Origin: Pseudomonas vranovensis DSM 16006
Lineage (GTDB): Bacteria; Pseudomonadota; Gammaproteobacteria; Pseudomonadales; Pseudomonadaceae
DNA length: 64,000 nucleotides
NCBI RefSeq assembly: GCF_000425805.1
Contig: NZ_AUED01000001.1
Span: 682,001-746,000 of the forward strand
Direction of reading: 5' to 3'
The notes beneath the pieces are model-generated. The model did no database searches and had not been told where the DNA came from. It saw only the letters and a program-made list of their open reading frames with translations. The translations under genes were made by a program, and so were the position numbers. Positions 60,458 to 64,000 of the stretch are shown in pieces. Every line of letters starts with the position of its first letter. The stretch's first letter is position 1.

Positions 60458-62228
60458 TTACCTCCCACCTTTGCGCGACATGGAATTTCTGTTCAACGAA
60501 GTCTTCGACATCCCGTCTCAGTGGGCACGGATGCCGGCCCTGGCCGAGCAGATCGATGCCGACACCGCCCGGGCGGTACTGGAGCAGGCCGGCAAGGTCA
60601 TCGCCCAGGTGGTGGCGCCGCTCAACCGCAGTGGTGATGAACAGGGCTGTCGCTTCGACGCGGGGCGGGTCGTCACCCCCGACGGCTTTGTCCAGGCCTA
60701 CCGTACCTACGCCGCCGATGGCTGGGTGGGTGTGGCCGGCTCGCCGGAGTTCGGTGGCATGGGCATGCCCAAGGTGATTGGCGCGCAGGTCGAAGAGATG
60801 CTCAATGCCGCCAACCTGTCGTTTGCCCTGTACCCGATGCTCACGGCGGGTGCCTGCCTGTCGCTGCTCAACCATGCCAGCGAAGCGCTCAAGGCCCGCT
60901 ATCTGCCGCCCATGTACGAAGGGCGCTGGAGCGGCTCCATGTGCCTGACCGAGCCCCATGCCGGCACCGACCTGGGGCTCATCCGTACCCGCGCCGAGCC
61001 CCAGGCCGATGGCAGCTATCGGGTCAGCGGTACGAAGATCTTCATCACCGGCGGCGAACAGGACCTGAGTGAGAACATCATTCACCTGGTGCTGGCCAAG
61101 CTGCCCGATGCGCCCGCCGGAGCCAAGGGCATCTCGCTGTTCCTGGTACCCAAGGTGATGGTTGGCGACGACGGGGCGCTGAACCAGGCCAACGCGGTGA
61201 GCTGCGGCTCCATCGAGCACAAGATGGGCATCAAGGCCTCGGCCACCTGCGTGATGAACTTCGACGGCGCCACCGGCTACCTGGTGGGCGAGCCGAACAA
61301 GGGCCTGGCTGCCATGTTCACCATGATGAACTACGAGCGCCTGGGCGTGGGTATCCAGGGCCTGGCCCTGGGCGAACGCTCGTACCAGAACGCCATCGAG
61401 TATGCCCGCGAGCGCCTGCAAAGCCGTGCGCCCAGCGGGCCGCAAGCCGCCGAGCAGGCGGCCGACCCGATTGTCGTACATCCGGACGTGCGCCGCATGC
61501 TGCTGACCATGAAGGCGCTGAACGAAGGCGGGCGGGCGTTTTCCACCTACGTGGCGCAACAACTGGACCTGGCCAAGTACAGCGAAGACGCCGCGGCGCG
61601 CAGCCAGGCCGAGGCCCAGGTCGCGTTGCTGACGCCAGTGGCCAAGGCCTTCCTCACCGACCTGGGCCTGGAAACCACGGTGCATGGCCAGCAGGTGTTC
61701 GGAGGCCACGGCTACATACGCGAATGGGGCCAGGAGCAGTTGATCCGCGACTGTCGTATCACCCAGATCTACGAAGGCACCAATGGTATCCAGGCCCTGG
61801 ACCTGATGGGGCGCAAGCTGGTGGCCGACGGTGGTCGCACCTACGGGCTGTTGTCCGAGCAGATCAAGGCCTACGCAAAAGGCCTGCCAGCGTCGCGTGC
61901 AGAGTTCGGCGCACCGCTGCTGGCCGCCATGGCCAATCTGGACGAACTGACGGCCTGGGTGCTCGACCGCGCCCACGGCGACCCGCGGGAAGTCGGCGCG
62001 GCGGCGGTGGAGTACCTGCATGTGATGGGCTACACGCTGTACGCCTGGTTCTGGGCGCAGATGGCCGACGTGGCCCTGGCCCGGCAGGAACAGGGGGCGT
62101 TCTACCAGAGCAAGCTGGGCACTGCGCGCTTCTACTTTGCCCGCCTGTTGCCGCGCATCCACTCCCTGAGCGCCAGCGTCAAGGCCGGCAGCCACAGCCT
62201 GTACCTGCTCGACGCCGAGCAACTGTGA
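60450..62228 (+). CDS. Acyl-CoA dehydrogenase, long form with C-terminal extension
   Basis: A 592-residue FAD enzyme. Signatures: 'CLTEPHAGTDLGLIRTRAEP' (substrate/FAD), 'GGHGYIREWGQEQLIRDCRITQIYEGTNGIQALDLMGRK' region, and a C-terminal all-helical extension (PF12806 type, about 470-592). It introduces the alpha-beta double bond of an acyl-CoA. In this operon it sits between a hydrophobic-substrate permease and an acyl-CoA ligase, which suggests catabolism of an imported acid. Confidence 0.94.
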   Translation: MSDYLPPLRDMEFLFNEVFDIPSQWARMPALAEQIDADTARAVLEQAGKVIAQVVAPLNRSGDEQGCRFDAGRVVTPDGFVQAYRTYAADGWVGVAGSPEFGGMGMPKVIGAQVEEMLNAANLSFALYPMLTAGACLSLLNHASEALKARYLPPMYEGRWSGSMCLTEPHAGTDLGLIRTRAEPQADGSYRVSGTKIFITGGEQDLSENIIHLVLAKLPDAPAGAKGISLFLVPKVMVGDDGALNQANAVSCGSIEHKMGIKASATCVMNFDGATGYLVGEPNKGLAAMFTMMNYERLGVGIQGLALGERSYQNAIEYARERLQSRAPSGPQAAEQAADPIVVHPDVRRMLLTMKALNEGGRAFSTYVAQQLDLAKYSEDAAARSQAEAQVALLTPVAKAFLTDLGLETTVHGQQVFGGHGYIREWGQEQLIRDCRITQIYEGTNGIQALDLMGRKLVADGGRTYGLLSEQIKAYAKGLPASRAEFGAPLLAAMANLDELTAWVLDRAHGDPREVGAAAVEYLHVMGYTLYAWFWAQMADVALARQEQGAFYQSKLGTARFYFARLLPRIHSLSASVKAGSHSLYLLDAEQL

Positions 62229-62239
62229 AGGACACGCAC

Positions 62240-63889
62240 ATGATCAACACCCGCGTCATACCGCCGGCCCCCGGGGCCTATAACTACCCCTTGCTGATCA
62301 AGCGCCTGCTGCTGTCGGGCGTGCGCTACCAGCCCGGCCAGGAAATCGTCTATGCCGACACGCTGCGCTACACCTACACCACCCTGAATGAGCGCATCCA
62401 GCGCCTGGCCAATGTACTGACCCAGGCCGGGGTCAAGCCCGGCGATACCGTGGCCTTGCTCGACTGGGACAGCCATCGTGCGCTGGAATGTTTCTTTGCC
62501 GTACCGATGCTGGGCGCGGTGCTGCACACCGTCAATGTGCGGCTGTCGGCGGAACAGGTCCGCTACACCATGAACCATGCCGAAGATCGCCTGGTGCTGG
62601 TGCATGACGATTTCCTGCCGCTGATGGAGCAGATCGGCGGCGAGTTGACCACGGTCGAGCGTTATATCCGCTTGAGTGACCAGGGTACCTGTATCACCGA
62701 CCTGCCCGTGGCAGGCGAGTACGAAGCGTTGCTTGCCGGGGCTTGTGACGAGTATGAGTTCCCCGACTTCGACGAGAACTCGCTGGCGACCCTGTTCTAT
62801 ACCACCGGCACCACGGGCAATCCCAAAGGGGTGTATTTCACTCATCGGCAGCTGGTGTTGCACACCCTCAACGAGCTGGGTACCTTCGCCGCCTGCGGGG
62901 CGGAGCCCTTGCTGCGCTCGGGCGATGTGTACATGCCGATCACCCCGATGTTCCATGTGCATGCCTGGGGCGTGCCCTATGTCGCCACGGCATTGGGCAT
63001 CAAGCAGGTGTACCCCGGCCGCTACGAGCCCAACCAGTTGGTGCGCCTGTTCCGTGAGGAACAGGTGACGTTCTCCCACTGCGTACCGACCCTGTTGCAG
63101 ATGATGCTCGATTGCGAAGAGGGTCGGCGCACCGACCTGGTCGGCTGGAAAATGCTCCTTGGCGGCAGCGCCCTGACCCAGGGCCTGGCTGCGCGCGCCA
63201 GCGCCCGGGGCATCCGGGTGTACTGCGGCTATGGCATGTCCGAGAGCTGCCCGTTGCTGAGCCTCACCTGCCTGAGTGCGGAAGATCTTGCGCTGCCCAT
63301 GGACCAGCAACTGCCACTGCGCATCAACGCCGGCGTGCCTGTGCCCCTGGTCGACCTGCGCATTGTCGATGGCCAGGGCAAAAGCGTCGCCCATGACGGA
63401 GAAAGCCTGGGCGAGATCGTGGTACGTGCGCCCTGGCTCACCCAGGGCTACCTGAACGCACCGGAGCAGGGGGCCGAACTGTGGGCCGGTGGCTGGATGC
63501 ATACTGGCGACATGGCCTGCATCAATGAGCGCGGCGTGGTACAGATCCGCGACCGGATCAAGGACGTGATCAAGACCGGCGGCGAGTGGATCAGCTCGGT
63601 GGAACTCGAGAGCCTGATCAGCCAGCACAGCGATGTCGATGCCGTGGCCGTTGTGGGTATTGCCGACACGCAATGGGGTGAACAGCCCTTGGCGCTGGTG
63701 GTGTGTGTCGCCGGCGCGCGGCTGGACCAACCCGGTTTGGCGCGGCACCTGCAGCAGTTTGTCGACAGCGGCCGGCTGAACAAATGGGCGATACCGCGCC
63801 AGGTACGCTTTGTCAGCGAGATACCCAAGACCAGCGTTGGCAAGATCAACAAGAAGCTGATTCGCGAGGGCCTCGGTAATCTGGGGTAG
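62240..63889 (+). CDS. Long/medium-chain acyl-CoA synthetase (AMP-forming)
   Basis: A 549-residue ANL-superfamily ligase. AMP-binding P-loop 'LFYTTGTTGNPKG', A5 'YGMSESCP', A7/A8 'GWMHTGDMACINERGVVQIRDRIKDVIKTGGEWIS' region, and the catalytic Lys near the C-terminus in 'KTSVGKINKK'. It activates a carboxylic acid to its CoA thioester. The start at 62240 has AAGGA upstream; the frame before that overlaps the dehydrogenase gene. Last gene of the operon. Confidence 0.94.
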   Translation: MINTRVIPPAPGAYNYPLLIKRLLLSGVRYQPGQEIVYADTLRYTYTTLNERIQRLANVLTQAGVKPGDTVALLDWDSHRALECFFAVPMLGAVLHTVNVRLSAEQVRYTMNHAEDRLVLVHDDFLPLMEQIGGELTTVERYIRLSDQGTCITDLPVAGEYEALLAGACDEYEFPDFDENSLATLFYTTGTTGNPKGVYFTHRQLVLHTLNELGTFAACGAEPLLRSGDVYMPITPMFHVHAWGVPYVATALGIKQVYPGRYEPNQLVRLFREEQVTFSHCVPTLLQMMLDCEEGRRTDLVGWKMLLGGSALTQGLAARASARGIRVYCGYGMSESCPLLSLTCLSAEDLALPMDQQLPLRINAGVPVPLVDLRIVDGQGKSVAHDGESLGEIVVRAPWLTQGYLNAPEQGAELWAGGWMHTGDMACINERGVVQIRDRIKDVIKTGGEWISSVELESLISQHSDVDAVAVVGIADTQWGEQPLALVVCVAGARLDQPGLARHLQQFVDSGRLNKWAIPRQVRFVSEIPKTSVGKINKKLIREGLGNLG

Positions 63890-63908
63890 GAGCAACTGTC
63901 ATGAACCA

Positions 63909-64000
63909 CGACCGCTGTGCGGTCGATCGCAGGCTGTCGCCAGCGGCTACACCGGACTGATTTGCAATCTGTAGCCGCTGCCGAGGAACGAGGCTGCGAT
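63909..64000. repeat. REPIN (inverted REP pair, reaches window end)
   Basis: CGACCGC-TGT-GCGGTCG (63909-63925) hairpin plus arm CGATCGCAGGCTGTCGCCAG with CGGCTAC (63924-63950), then the opposite arm GTAGCCGCTGCCGAGGAACG with AGGCTGCGAT (63971-64000). Same element as at 931-977. It follows the acyl-CoA ligase stop by about 20 bases. Confidence 0.85.

Noticed and set aside
60297..62222. 641-aa minus-strand ORF, and similar long ones at 62132-63895, 58349-60136, 55988-57700 and 44408-46078
   Set aside because: All are antisense to well-identified genes (acyl-CoA dehydrogenase, ligase, permease, DUF1329/YCF48 genes, GGDEF-EAL) and rich in Gln/His/Arg as expected of shadow frames.
1..64000. CRISPR arrays, tRNA or rRNA genes, insertion sequences
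   Set aside because: No regularly spaced repeats, no tRNA cloverleaf signature, and no transposase-like frames were recognised.

Overview
The window reads as a chromosomal segment of a Pseudomonas (P. putida/P. fluorescens-like). The grounds are the GC-rich coding style, densely packed genes, two kinds of Pseudomonas REP/REPIN repeat, and families typical of the genus: AruH, PpyR, DUF1652, a second EF-G, LigD in PE-LIG-POL order and a type VI secretion locus. No rRNA, tRNA, CRISPR array or insertion sequence was seen.

Layout. 1-12200 is a stress/DNA-repair block: a YIP1-type membrane protein (cut by the window edge), metallothionein, a DUF4142 protein, an SDR dehydrogenase, Ku, and LigD with five tightly coupled genes behind it (3-TM protein, acyl-CoA-dehydrogenase-like, PIG-L deacetylase, NodS-like methyltransferase, family 2 glycosyltransferase). 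An MFS pump, a SnoaL-like protein and a LysR regulator sit in between. 12271-20017 holds a REPIN, a second EF-G, D-serine deaminase with its LysR regulator, a two-gene alkylation-repair unit (Ogt plus a free Ada zinc domain), an SH3/coiled-coil protein and the nucleosidase PpnN.

20252-35866 is a type VI secretion locus in two divergent operons: tssB-C-E-F-G-fha-tssJ-K-L-hcp on the minus strand and vasI-tssA-tssM on the plus strand. It has no tssH (ClpV) and no tssI (VgrG). 35948-41606 holds a GST, an AmpC-like beta-lactamase with an AraC regulator, a BASS transporter, an acyltransferase-like membrane protein and a DUF899 protein.

41736-44236 is the most unusual part, and most of it is AT-rich. 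A stand-alone phenylalanyl-tRNA-synthetase-like protein (PheS core plus FDX-ACB domain) is divergent from a 30-codon peptide ORF. The peptide is followed by a perfect 14-bp hairpin with a GCGA loop, then by a metallopeptidase-M29-like gene whose frame is broken at an A7 tract. I propose this as a candidate small-peptide or amino-acid-modification system of unknown product.

44429-52513 holds a MHYT-GGDEF-EAL protein, DUF1652, AruH, DUF1345, and an NnrS/PpyR operon. Upstream of that operon lie three NorR-like sites; two of these also form a 13-8-13 loxP-like palindrome next to a tyrosine recombinase gene. An AraC regulator follows. 52790-63889 is a lipid-type operon: alpha/beta hydrolase, DUF1302, DUF1329, YCF48-like, MMPL/RND permease, acyl-CoA dehydrogenase and acyl-CoA ligase. 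A REPIN closes the window.
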